Source of the DNA: Pseudomonas brassicacearum
Lineage (GTDB): Bacteria; Pseudomonadota; Gammaproteobacteria; Pseudomonadales; Pseudomonadaceae
Assembly: GCF_009601685.2 (NCBI RefSeq)
Contig: NZ_CP045701.2
Location: 248,001-312,000, forward strand
Direction of reading: 5' to 3'
Length of the DNA: 64,000 bases
Shown here: positions 48,783 through 57,900 of the stretch, piece by piece
Numbering within the stretch: position 1 is the first letter of the stretch
How the letters are laid out: each line of letters begins with the position of its first letter
Made by a program: the position numbers and the translations under genes
The notes under the pieces: model-generated
Told to the model about the DNA's origin: nothing
The model's database searches: none
Seen by the model: the letters and a program-made list of their open reading frames with translations, nothing else

Positions 48783-50098
48783 ACGCGCCGATAGCGGGCA
48801 GCGCCGAGCAGGTCTTTGCCCGCTTTCTCGACCTTGAACGCCAGACACGGGCCGCACGAACGCCGGCGCAATTGAGCTACAGCCTGGTCAACGACGGCCA
48901 GGCCCTGTTCGGGTTTCGCCACGCCGCGTTATTGATCGCCGGCAAGGTCCAGGCCGTGACCGGCGTCAGTACCGTGGAGCCCAATGCCCCGTTCGTGGCG
49001 TTTGTCGAGCAGGCTGTGGCGCAGATGTTCAAGCAGGGGGTACTGAAGCAGGCCCGAGTGATTGCCGCCGAGGGGGTGAGCGAATCCATCCGGGCAGACT
49101 GGCGAAGCATGTCGGCCACACACGTATTCTGGCTGCCGTTGATCGATCATCAGGGCCAGGTGTTCGGCGGTTTGTGGCTGGCCCGTGACCTGCCCTGGAG
49201 CCCACCCGAACAGGTGCTGTTGTCGCAACTGGGCGACACCTACAGCCATGCGTGGCTGGCGCTGCAACCGCGCAAGCCGTGGCGCCTGCGCTGGACGCGC
49301 AAGCGCCAGGTCGCCCTCGTGGCGGTGCTGCTGCTGGGGTTGCTGATTCCTGTGCGCCAGTCCGTGTTGGCCCCGGCCGAAGTGGTGCCCCTGGGCGGGC
49401 AGGTGGTGGCGGCGCCGTTGGATGGGGTGATCGCCGAGTTCCTGGTCAAGCCCAACCAGACCGTCAAGAACGGCGACCTGCTGCTGCGTTTCGAAAGCAC
49501 CAGCCTCAAGGCTCAGGCTGATGTGGCCGAGCGTTCGTTGGGCGTGGCCGAGGCGGAACTCAAGGCCAATTCCCAGCGCTCGTTTGCCGACGCTGAATCC
49601 AGCTCGAAGGTTGACTTGCTGGCCGCCCGTGTCGAACAGAAACGCGCCGAGCGCGACTATGCGCTTGAACTGCTCAAGCGCAGCGAAGTACGCGCCGAGC
49701 GGGACGGCATTGCCGTGTTTGCCGACGCCGAGCGCTGGCTCGGCAAGCCCGTGCAGACCGGCGAGCGATTGATGGAAATCGCCGACCCGAACCAGGCCGA
49801 ATTGCGTATTGAATTGGCGGTGGGCGATGCGATTGCCTTGGAGCCCGGTGCGCGAGTGGCGTTGTTTCTCGATAGCGACCCGTTGCAGCGGCACCTGGCC
49901 TGGCTCGAGCGCTCGGCCTATGAGGCGCAGCCGACCGCTGCCGGGCAACTGGCATATCGGTTGGATGCGCGTTTCGATGCTCAGGCGCCGCGCATCGGCC
50001 TGCGGGGTACGGCGAAGGTCTTTGGCGACCGCGCGCCGCTGGCGTTGTACCTGTTACGTCGGCCACTGGCCGGGCTGCGCCAGAGCGTAGGGCTGTAG
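48779..50098 (+). CDS. HlyD-family adaptor with N-terminal GAF-like domain
   Basis: A 439-residue inner-membrane protein. The N-terminal cytoplasmic region (about 10-165) has a GAF-like layout (QLSYSLVNDGQALFGFRHAALLIAGKVQAVTGVS; FWLPLIDHQGQVFGGLWLARD). One TM follows (about 178-198, RQVALVAVLLLGLLIPV), then the periplasmic HlyD part: lipoyl halves (GGQVVAAPLDGVIAEFLVKPNQTVKNGDLLLRF; RAERDGIAVFADAERWLGKPVQTGERLMEI), a coiled-coil hairpin and a beta barrel. A sensory domain on an adaptor is unusual and suggests that export is gated by a cytoplasmic signal (inference). The start is GTG, coupled to the previous stop. Confidence 0.85.
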   Translation: MNAPIAGSAEQVFARFLDLERQTRAARTPAQLSYSLVNDGQALFGFRHAALLIAGKVQAVTGVSTVEPNAPFVAFVEQAVAQMFKQGVLKQARVIAAEGVSESIRADWRSMSATHVFWLPLIDHQGQVFGGLWLARDLPWSPPEQVLLSQLGDTYSHAWLALQPRKPWRLRWTRKRQVALVAVLLLGLLIPVRQSVLAPAEVVPLGGQVVAAPLDGVIAEFLVKPNQTVKNGDLLLRFESTSLKAQADVAERSLGVAEAELKANSQRSFADAESSSKVDLLAARVEQKRAERDYALELLKRSEVRAERDGIAVFADAERWLGKPVQTGERLMEIADPNQAELRIELAVGDAIALEPGARVALFLDSDPLQRHLAWLERSAYEAQPTAAGQLAYRLDARFDAQAPRIGLRGTAKVFGDRAPLALYLLRRPLAGLRQSVGL

Positions 50099-50099
50099 C

Positions 50100-52196
50100 G
50101 TGGTCCTGCCGAGCCTGCGGCCAGACCTGCAACTGTCCCCGGCGGCCCCGGACCCGGATGGTTCGCCGCAGTGGACCTTGGCCGACCCGGTGCGCGGGCG
50201 CTATTTCAAGCTGGGCGCGGCGGCGATGCGCATGTTGCGGCACTGGTCACTGGGTGATCCGCAGCAGGTGCTGCAAGCTGCAAACCGCGAGCCGGGCCTG
50301 CCGCTCAATGGTGAATCGCTGGAGCAACTGCTGGGCTTCTTGCGCGGCCATGATCTGATCAGCGCGATGGACCCGCAACAGCGCGACAGCTATCTCTTCA
50401 AGACCGCGGCGCAGCGCCAGAGCCTGTGGCAGATCCTGCTGCATCAATACCTGTTTTTTCGCATTCCGCTGTGGCGTCCGGATGCCTTTCTCAACCGTGC
50501 CTGGCCCTGGTTGGCGCGGTTCGGTCCCGGGATCCTGCGCTATGGCCTGCCGCTGACCCTGGGCCTCGGCGTCTTCCTGGTGTCGCGAGACTGGCAGCGA
50601 TTCATCGCGACGTTTCCGCACCTGTTCAGCCTGGGCGGTGCGCTGGCCTTCGGGACGGCGTTGCTCTTTGCCAAGCTATGTCACGAATTCGGCCATGCCT
50701 TCATGGCCAAGCGCGCTGGCTGCCGTGTGCAAAGCATGGGCGTGGCGTTCATGGTGCTGCTGCCGATGTTCTACACCGACGTCAGCGATGCCTGGCGGAT
50801 CAATGATCGCCGCGCGCGGTTGCTGATTGGTGCTGGCGGGGTCCTGGCCGAGCTGCTGTTGGCGTGCGTCGCGTTGCTGGCCTGGTCACTGCTGCCTGAC
50901 GGGCCGGCGCGCACCGCAGCGTTCATGTTGGCCAGCGCCACCTGGATCACCACGCTGGTCATCAACCTCAACCCATTCATGCGTTTTGACGGGTATTTCC
51001 TGCTCAGTGATTTCTGGGCGGTGGATAACCTTCAGGGGCGAGCGTTCGCCCTGTGCCGTTGGCGACTGCGCGAAGCCTTGTTCGGTTATGGCGCGGCAGC
51101 GCCGGAGCCCTGGTCGCCGAAGATGCGTCGTCGTTTGCTGGTGTGGGGTTATGGCTCCTGGCTGTGGCGGGCGTTGCTGTTTTTCGGGATTGCCCTGGCG
51201 GTCTATCACCTGTTCTTCAAGGTGCTGGGCATTTTTCTGATGATGGTGGAATTGGTGTGGTTCATTTTTATGCCCATCGTGAATGAATGGCGGCAATGGT
51301 GGAGTCGCCGTGAGCAAGCCCATGGTGCGCGCGTGCTCCTGAGCGGCCTGGTCGTGCTGGCGTTGCTGCTGGTGCTGTTGCTGCCCTGGCGCAGCGCGGT
51401 GGAAGTGCCGGCCATGCTTGAGGCCGGGCGTGCCAGCGCCTTGCATGCGCCGGTGGCGGCACGGGTCAAGCAGGTGAATGTGCGCGACGGCCAGACCGTG
51501 GCCCAGGGCGATGTATTGATTGAATTGGAGTCGCCGGACATGGCGTCGCGCCTGGCCATCGTGCGCCGGGAGATCGAGATCCAGCAGTTGCAGATGCGTC
51601 GTCAGGCCGGGCGCAGTGAAACCGCTGCCGATGCCGGCATCATCGAACAGCAACTGGCCGAAGCGGTGGCCGAATACCGGGGCCTGGCCGCTCAGCGTGA
51701 ACGCCTGTTGCTGCGTGCGCCCCATGCCGGCCAAGTGCGCGATTTGTTGCCGCAACTGTCGGTCGGGCGCTGGTTGTCGCCCACGCAGGCGCTGGCGCGG
51801 GTGGTGCAGACCGATTCGCGGTTGCGCGGGTACCTCACCGAAGCCGAGCTTTGGCGGGTCGAGCCGGGTGCCACGGGACGGTTCATTGCTGACGATCCGA
51901 TGCACACCTCGATCGCCGTACAGTTGGATGAAATCGACACCAACGGTGTCGCCTGGGTCGAGCAGCAAGCGTTGACGTCCGACCATCACGGGCCGATTGC
52001 GGTGCGCCGCGACTCGCAGCAGCGGGCCGAGCCGGTGCAGGCGCAATACGGCGTGCGCCTGAGTGCGGTGGACGACACGTACGCCCCGGTGCAACCGCTG
52101 CGTGGCGTGGCGGTGCTGCAGGGCAAGGGCGAGTCGGTGTTGGGAGCGGCCTGGCGTCGATTGGCGGCGTTGGGTGTCAGGGAAAGCGGATTCTAG
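50100..52196 (+). CDS. PqqD-like / M50 site-2 protease / HlyD fusion membrane protein
   Basis: A 698-residue multi-domain protein. A PqqD-like winged-helix domain (about 1-95) is followed by an M50 zinc metalloprotease core with HEFGH at 195-199 and NPFMRFDGYF at 291-300 supplying the third zinc ligand (Asp297). Several TM segments follow (about 145-165, 180-195, 240-290, 355-385, 410-425). The periplasmic HlyD-like half (about 430-600, LHAPVAARVKQVNVRDGQTVAQGDVLIELESP ... LRAPHAGQVRDLLPQLSVGRWLSP) completes it. All catalytic residues are intact. PqqD-type domains bind leader peptides in other systems, so this protein could recognise, cut and pass on a substrate; the LEPR-XLL giant protein is the obvious candidate (inference). 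The start is GTG, one base after the previous stop. Confidence 0.9.
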   Translation: MVLPSLRPDLQLSPAAPDPDGSPQWTLADPVRGRYFKLGAAAMRMLRHWSLGDPQQVLQAANREPGLPLNGESLEQLLGFLRGHDLISAMDPQQRDSYLFKTAAQRQSLWQILLHQYLFFRIPLWRPDAFLNRAWPWLARFGPGILRYGLPLTLGLGVFLVSRDWQRFIATFPHLFSLGGALAFGTALLFAKLCHEFGHAFMAKRAGCRVQSMGVAFMVLLPMFYTDVSDAWRINDRRARLLIGAGGVLAELLLACVALLAWSLLPDGPARTAAFMLASATWITTLVINLNPFMRFDGYFLLSDFWAVDNLQGRAFALCRWRLREALFGYGAAAPEPWSPKMRRRLLVWGYGSWLWRALLFFGIALAVYHLFFKVLGIFLMMVELVWFIFMPIVNEWRQWWSRREQAHGARVLLSGLVVLALLLVLLLPWRSAVEVPAMLEAGRASALHAPVAARVKQVNVRDGQTVAQGDVLIELESPDMASRLAIVRREIEIQQLQMRRQAGRSETAADAGIIEQQLAEAVAEYRGLAAQRERLLLRAPHAGQVRDLLPQLSVGRWLSPTQALARVVQTDSRLRGYLTEAELWRVEPGATGRFIADDPMHTSIAVQLDEIDTNGVAWVEQQALTSDHHGPIAVRRDSQQRAEPVQAQYGVRLSAVDDTYAPVQPLRGVAVLQGKGESVLGAAWRRLAALGVRESGF

Positions 52197-52211
52197 TCTT
52201 AGGAAGCGAGC

Positions 52212-52703
52212 ATGGATTCAGTGGCGGCAGAAGGATTGGTGGTGCGTCCATCGCGCGTCAGCGACGGGCCGTTCTTGCAGGGTCTGTACCAGGCGGCGCG
52301 ACCGGACCTGCAATGGATCGACGGCGACCCTGAACAGGTGCAGCAGGTAATTGCCCAGCAATTCCAGGTGCAGGAGCAAGGGTTGGGCGAGAATTTTCCC
52401 AACGCCATGCATTACGTCGTGGAAAAACTTGGCACCGCCATCGGCGCCTTGAGCACGGATTTTGGCCCCAATGAAATCCGCGTGCTTTACCTGGCCTTCA
52501 TCCCCCAGGCCCGTGGACAGGGATATGGCCGAACGGTGTTGCAAGGGGTGCAGAAAGCCGCGCAACAGATCCGATGCCCGGTGGCGACCGTGGTCTGGGC
52601 CAGCAACCCCCACGCCCGCCGGCACTACCTGGCCTTGGGCTTCGAAGTGCAAGAGCGCAACCCGGCGGCGGAGCGGTTGGTCTGGTATCCGAAAGGCGAC
52701 TGA
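52212..52703 (+). CDS. GNAT-family N-acetyltransferase
   Basis: A 163-residue acetyl-CoA-dependent acetyltransferase. The acetyl-CoA loop reads PQARGQGYGRTVLQGV (the R/Q-x-x-G-x-G/A type), preceded by the strand IRVLYLAFI and followed by TVVWASNPHARRHYLALGFEVQERN, the usual C-terminal GNAT pattern. The substrate is unknown. It starts 15 bp after the M50-HlyD gene with AGGAAG upstream, so it is probably co-transcribed. Its location inside the surface-protein locus may mean protein modification, but GNATs are common hitchhikers. Confidence 0.85.
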   Translation: MDSVAAEGLVVRPSRVSDGPFLQGLYQAARPDLQWIDGDPEQVQQVIAQQFQVQEQGLGENFPNAMHYVVEKLGTAIGALSTDFGPNEIRVLYLAFIPQARGQGYGRTVLQGVQKAAQQIRCPVATVVWASNPHARRHYLALGFEVQERNPAAERLVWYPKGD

Positions 52704-52784
52704 CCCAATCTTGCAGACACCATAAATCCCTGTGGGAGCGGGCTCTGATGCAAGCACAGATTTTGTATGTGTTCCCCTGTCGTA

Positions 52785-53096
52785 TTAGTTAAACGCGATA
52801 TAGAAATACCCCAGCGCCGGATCCCGGCCCATGGGCGGTATCCGCGACACGAACACCCCCTCGATCTTGCCCAGTTCCGGCACCTCCAGAGCGCAGAGGC
52901 CGTCCACGAACGCGGTACTTTCCAGGCTGTTGAGTTCCACGCTGAACGGCATGCGTTCGCTGTGCGGCATCTTTGCCCGAGGTGTTTCTTCGAGGGTTTC
53001 GAAGCGCACGGGCAGGCAACTGCCGTCGGGCAAGGTCAGGCTGGCGGTCTGGCCCAGCAGCGGTTGGAAATGGCGGCTATGAACCTGTTGCAGCAT
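52785..53096 (-). CDS. DUF6916 family protein
   Basis: A 103-residue small beta-rich protein (SLTLPDGSCLPVRFETLEETP ... FSVELNSLESTAFVDGLCALEVPELGKIEGVFVSRIPPMG). This matches the DUF6916 proteins that sit beside tail-collar ('microcystin-dependent') proteins. Function is unknown. GGAGTG precedes the ATG. It lies 46 bp downstream of the tail-collar gene and is probably in the same operon. Confidence 0.75.
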   Translation of the reverse strand: MLQQVHSRHFQPLLGQTASLTLPDGSCLPVRFETLEETPRAKMPHSERMPFSVELNSLESTAFVDGLCALEVPELGKIEGVFVSRIPPMGRDPALGYFYIAFN

Positions 53097-53142
53097 GTCG
53101 ACACTCCAAAAGGCCGGAGGACCGCAGCCCTCCGGCGGTTCA

Positions 53143-53730
53143 TCAGTTGCGGGACGGGAAGAGGCCGTTCAGGGCGATGCTGAAGTTGATCGCCAAAAAC
53201 GGGTTCATGATCGCCATGGGCATGCTGTTGCCCGTGGCGGAGACCGAGCCGCTGACGGTGGTGGTCACGCCTTGCAGCGGCACTGGGGAAGCGCCTATCT
53301 GGTCGGAATAGATTGCCGCCGCGCCCGGCCCGGTGCCCGAAGTGCCGATAAACGAGTTGGTGGCCGTAGGGGTGTTCACCGGGTTGCTGGCTGGGTTGGC
53401 CAACTGCAGGGTGGTCGAGGCGGTGATGCCCGTGAGCGTGTGGGTATGGTTGGGCAGGTTGTTGATCGTGGCACTGACGTTTTCGGTGCCGGAGACTTCG
53501 CCGATGGTCCGTGGGGTCAGGCCCAGGCCGTTGCCCATGCCCACCGGCATCCGGCCTTGCAGGTTGGGGAGCACGAAGGTGGTCTGGCCATTGCCTCCGT
53601 ACGTCACGCCGATCAGGGCGAACAGGGTCTGGTACTGGGAAAGGGCAAGCGTTTGCCCGTTGCATAGAGCCCAATCCCTGGGTGCAAAGTTAAAAGCGAA
53701 TGATTGGATAGTGCCGATGAATACTTCCAT
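53143..53730 (-). CDS. Phage tail-collar domain ('microcystin-dependent protein') family
   Basis: A 195-residue protein with an N-terminal tail-collar domain (about 1-60: MEVFIGTIQSFAFNFAPRDWALCNGQTLALSQYQTLFALIGVTYGG, then FVLPNLQGRMPVGMG). A Ser/Thr/Asn-rich middle with LPNHTHTL and a C-terminal MNPFLAINFSIAL complete the MdpB-like pattern. Role is unknown; such genes occur away from prophages and no other phage gene is present here. The start at 53730 has GAGGAATCT before the ATG, and the open frame to 53895 is not used. It is divergent from the sulfotransferase gene; the 287-bp gap between them shows no other gene. Confidence 0.85.
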   Translation of the reverse strand: MEVFIGTIQSFAFNFAPRDWALCNGQTLALSQYQTLFALIGVTYGGNGQTTFVLPNLQGRMPVGMGNGLGLTPRTIGEVSGTENVSATINNLPNHTHTLTGITASTTLQLANPASNPVNTPTATNSFIGTSGTGPGAAAIYSDQIGASPVPLQGVTTTVSGSVSATGNSMPMAIMNPFLAINFSIALNGLFPSRN

Positions 53731-54017
53731 AGATTCCTCATCCCTCAGGTTATTGGTCTGGCGATGCCGGCAGGATTCTGGGAGAGAGGTTTCACTCCCT
53801 GGCCCGGTCACGCACGGCTGAGCGTAGACCGGGATATTTGATTCTGCCGAGCGAAACGGGCGGAAAAATTTGGCGGGTCTGCTTAATCGATTCACGTCCC
53901 CCTGCGTCTGTACCGTCCATCTTTTTTTCAGGTCTGGGTGTATCTGATGTCAAAGTACTACTAGGCGAAGATTGTTTCCTCGGCTACGCTTCGCGATACA
54001 AAAGGACTACAAACAAG

Positions 54018-54863
54018 GTGAAGGGATTGTCGCAGTTTCACTTTATCTCCGGTTTACCGCGTTCTGGCTCGACCCTGCTTTCTGCCATTTTGCTGCAGAA
54101 CCCGCGCTTTCATGCCGGCATGACCAGCCCCGTCGGTACGCTGTTCAGCAGCGTCCTGCAGCAATGCAGTGCCGGCAGTGAGTTCGGTTCGGTGATCGAC
54201 ACCGACCTGCGCCGCCGTCTGCTGCGCGGACTCTTCGATTCCTACTACGCCGACAAAGCCGACAAGCCTGTCATCTTCGATACAAACCGCCAGTGGTGTG
54301 CCCGCTTGCCCGCCCTGCAGGATCTGTTTCCCCAAGCCAAGACCATCGCCTGTGTGCGCAACGTCGCCTGGGTGCTCGACAGCCTGGAGCGGCTCTACCG
54401 CGCCAATCCGTTCGAAAACACCAAGCTGTTCAACGACGATGACGAGCGCAACACCGTCTACAGCCGCTGCGAAACCCTGGCCCAGCGCAACCGCCTGGTG
54501 GGGTTCGCCTGGACGGCGCTCAAAGAGGCTTATTACGGTGAAAACGCCGAGTCGCTGCTGATCGTGGACTACGACTTGTTGAGCCAGGCCCCCGAGCGGG
54601 TGATGCGCCTGGTGTACGAGTTCATCGGTGAACCCTGGTTCGAGCACGATTTCAATCACTTGACCTACGACGCACCGGCCTTCGACCAGGCCCTGGGCGT
54701 TGCCGGCCTGCACAAGGTCAAGCCCAAGGTCGCGCCGCAAACCCGACGGACCTTGTTGCCGCCGGATCTGTTTGAAAAGTATGCCGAGTTGTCGTTCTGG
54801 CGCGATGGGTCCGCAAGCGCCGCCAATGTCATTCGTATGAAAACCGACGCCGCCCTCAGCTGA
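54018..54863 (+). CDS. Sulfotransferase family protein
   Basis: A 281-residue cytosolic PAPS-dependent sulfotransferase. The 5'-phosphosulfate loop is FISGLPRSGSTLLSAILLQNP (about 9-29). The 3'-phosphate region has TIACVRNVAWVLDSLERLYR (about 110-130), and IVDYDLLSQAPERVMRLVYEFIGEPW is the usual late motif. The acceptor is unknown. A GTG start at 54018 is preferred (AAGGAC upstream, fold begins at once); the frame is open from 53838. It ends 53 bp before the giant LEPR-XLL gene on the same strand, so sulfation of that protein or of its anchoring glycan is plausible but unproven. Confidence 0.85.
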   Translation: MKGLSQFHFISGLPRSGSTLLSAILLQNPRFHAGMTSPVGTLFSSVLQQCSAGSEFGSVIDTDLRRRLLRGLFDSYYADKADKPVIFDTNRQWCARLPALQDLFPQAKTIACVRNVAWVLDSLERLYRANPFENTKLFNDDDERNTVYSRCETLAQRNRLVGFAWTALKEAYYGENAESLLIVDYDLLSQAPERVMRLVYEFIGEPWFEHDFNHLTYDAPAFDQALGVAGLHKVKPKVAPQTRRTLLPPDLFEKYAELSFWRDGSASAANVIRMKTDAALS

Positions 54864-54915
54864 TGGCGGCTTTTCTCATTTGCGTGTTCAAGAAGTTCGA
54901 GTCCAGGTGATCGTC

Positions 54916-57900
54916 ATGTGGTGGAGCAAAGGCAAATCGCGGGTAACCGAGGGCACGCAAGCCCTGGCATCGCCAATGATCATGTCCCTGGAGCCGCGAA
55001 TGCTGTTCGACGGCGCGGTGGCTGCAACCGTGGCCGATGCCGCGCAACCGGACGCGCATCCGACGGCCGAGGCGGCGAAGACGCCCACGGCGGACCAGCC
55101 GGCCGACACCCATGCGCCCCAGGGCCAGGCCGATGCCACCGAGGCGGCCGTTCCTGGCAAGGCCGTGGTGTTCGTCGATTCCCGGGTCAAGGATTCCGCC
55201 AGCCTGCTCGAAGGCGTGGCGCCCGGTACCCAGGTCGTGCAACTGGATGCCACCAAGGACGGCTTGCAACAGATTGCCGATTACCTGGACACCCACCAAG
55301 GCATCAGCTCGGTGCAGATCATTGCCCACGGTAACGCCGGTGATTTGTGGCTGGGCAACAGCTACCTGTCGGCGGACAACGTCCAGGCCCGCAGCGAGGT
55401 GCTGGCGCAGATCGGCCAGGACATGAACGCTGGCGGCGACATCTTGATCTATGGCTGCTACACCGCCGAAGGCGAACGTGGCCTGAGCCTGGTCGATTCA
55501 TTGGCGCAGTTGACCGGCCGCGACGTGGCGGCGTCCAACGACCGCACCGGCCTGGGCGGCGACTGGGACCTGGAAATCGCCACCGGCAACATCGAAAGCG
55601 CCAACGTGCTGTCGAGCACTGCCATGAGCGAGTACCAATGGGGCTTGGCCACCTGGACCGCCACCAACAACCTCAATTCGGGTATCGGTTCTTTGCGCGC
55701 TGCCCTGAGCTCGGCGCAGAACGGCGACATCGTCACTTTCAATGCAGGCATGACCGTCGCGCTGACCCAGGTGCTGGTGGTCGACAAGAACGTCACCATC
55801 GATGGCGACCTCGACAACGACAACGTGGCCGATGTGACCCTGGATGGGCAATACCGCACCCAGATCATCAACGTGACGGCGGGTACCACCGCCACCCTCG
55901 ATGGCCTGGTGATTACCCGGGGCATGGTGGCAGGCAACGGTGGTAACGGCGGCGACGATGCGTTGGTGTCCAAGGGCGGTGGCATCTACAACGCCGGCAC
56001 CTTGACCCTGCGCAACGTTACGGTCACCGCGAACGCCGCTTCGGGCGGTGGTGGTGGCGGCGGTGTGACGCCGCAGTACGCCGGTGGCGCCGGTGGTGGC
56101 GGTGGCGCAATCACCGGCGGTACCGGTGGCAAGGGCGGCGACACACTCAACTCCACGGGCTCCAACGGCACGGCCGGACAGGGCGGCGCGGGCGGCGGCT
56201 TCTTCAACATTGGCGGGCGTGGCGGTTCCACCACCGGTGGCGCGGGCGGTGCGGCTTATCCGGGCTACAGCACCGGCTCGGCCGGCGGCACGGCGGTCAG
56301 TGGCGGATTGTCCATCGGCGGTGGTGGCGGTGGCGACGGGTATAACGACATCGGTGGTGCCGGCGGCGGTGCGGTCGGTGGTATCTACAACGATACCGGC
56401 GCGACCCTGCGGATCATCGGCAACTCGGTCATCTCCAACAACGTCGGTGCCGGCGGTGGCGGCGGCGGCGGCGGTGCCGGTGGTAGCTATTACCACGCGG
56501 GCGGTGCGGGCGGTGTCGGTGTCGGCGCCATCTGGAACAAAGGCTCGATCCTGATCACCGCTGCCAACTTCGCCGCCCTGGCCGGTAACGTCGGCGGCAG
56601 CGGCGTGGGTGGGACGAGTGCGGGGACCGCGGGCGTTTCTCCGGCGTCGGTGGCCAACGTCTACGGCGATGGCGGCACCATCAACACCAACTATGTGCCG
56701 GACGAAACGCCGCCCACCGCGACCGTAGTGGTGGCCAACACCAACCTGAACTCCGGTGGCACGTCGACGGTGACCATCACCTTTTCCGAGGCCGTGACCG
56801 GCCTTACCGCGGCGGACCTGACGGTGCAGAACGGCAGCGTCGGCACCTTGACCAGCGGCGACGGCGGCATCACCTGGACCGGTACGCTGACTGCGGCCAG
56901 TGATATCGCCGACACCACCAACATCATCACCCTGAACAACACCGGCGTGGCCGACCTGGCCGGCAATGCCGGAGTGGGCACCACCGACTCGAACAACTAC
57001 ATCGTCAACGACACCGTGGCGCCCACGGCGTCCATCGTGGTGGCCGACACTGCCCTGAGGATTGGCGAGACCTCGACGGTCACCATCACCTTCAGCGAAG
57101 CAGTGAGCGGTTTCACCGTCGCCGACCTGACCGTCGCCAACGGTACCCTCAGCGGCCTGAGCAGTAGCGACGGCGGCATCACCTGGACGGCCACGCTGAC
57201 ACCGGATGCGGCGATCACCGATACCTCCAATCTCATTGTCCTGAATAACACCGGCGTGGCGGACCTCAATGGCAATGCTGGCGTGGGGACTACCAACTCC
57301 AACAACTACGCCATCGACACGCAGCGCCCGACCGCCACCATCGTGGTGTCCGATACCGCGCTGCGCGTTGGTGAAACCTCCGTGGTGACCATCACCTTCA
57401 ACGAGGCAGTGAGTGGTTTCACCACCGCCGACCTGACGGTCGCCAATGGCACGGTCACCGGCCTGAGCAGCAGCGACGGTGGTATCACCTGGACTGGGAC
57501 GCTCACACCCAGTGCCAGCGTCAACGACACCACCAACTTGATCACCCTGGATAACACCGGCATTGCCGACCTGTCCGGGAACGCCGGCAGTGGTACCACC
57601 GACTCCAACAACTACGCGATCGACACCCAGCGCCCGACCGCCACCATCGTGGTGGCCGATACCGCGCTGAACATCGGCGAAACCTCGCTGGTGACGATTA
57701 CCTTCAGCGAGGCCGTGACTGGTTTCACCCTGGCCGACCTGACGGTGGCCAATGGCAGCCTGAGCGGGCTGAGCAGCAGCGACGGCGGCATCACCTGGAC
57801 CGCGACGCTCACCCCGAGCGCCAGCGTCAGCGATGCCACCAACCTGATCATCCTGGCCAATACCGGTGTGGCGGACGCGGCGGGCAATACTGGCAGCGGT

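Noticed and set aside
53143..53730. Prophage remnant suggested by the tail-collar domain
   Set aside because: No other phage gene, integrase or attachment site is nearby; tail-collar proteins of this size with DUF6916 occur as stand-alone chromosomal genes.
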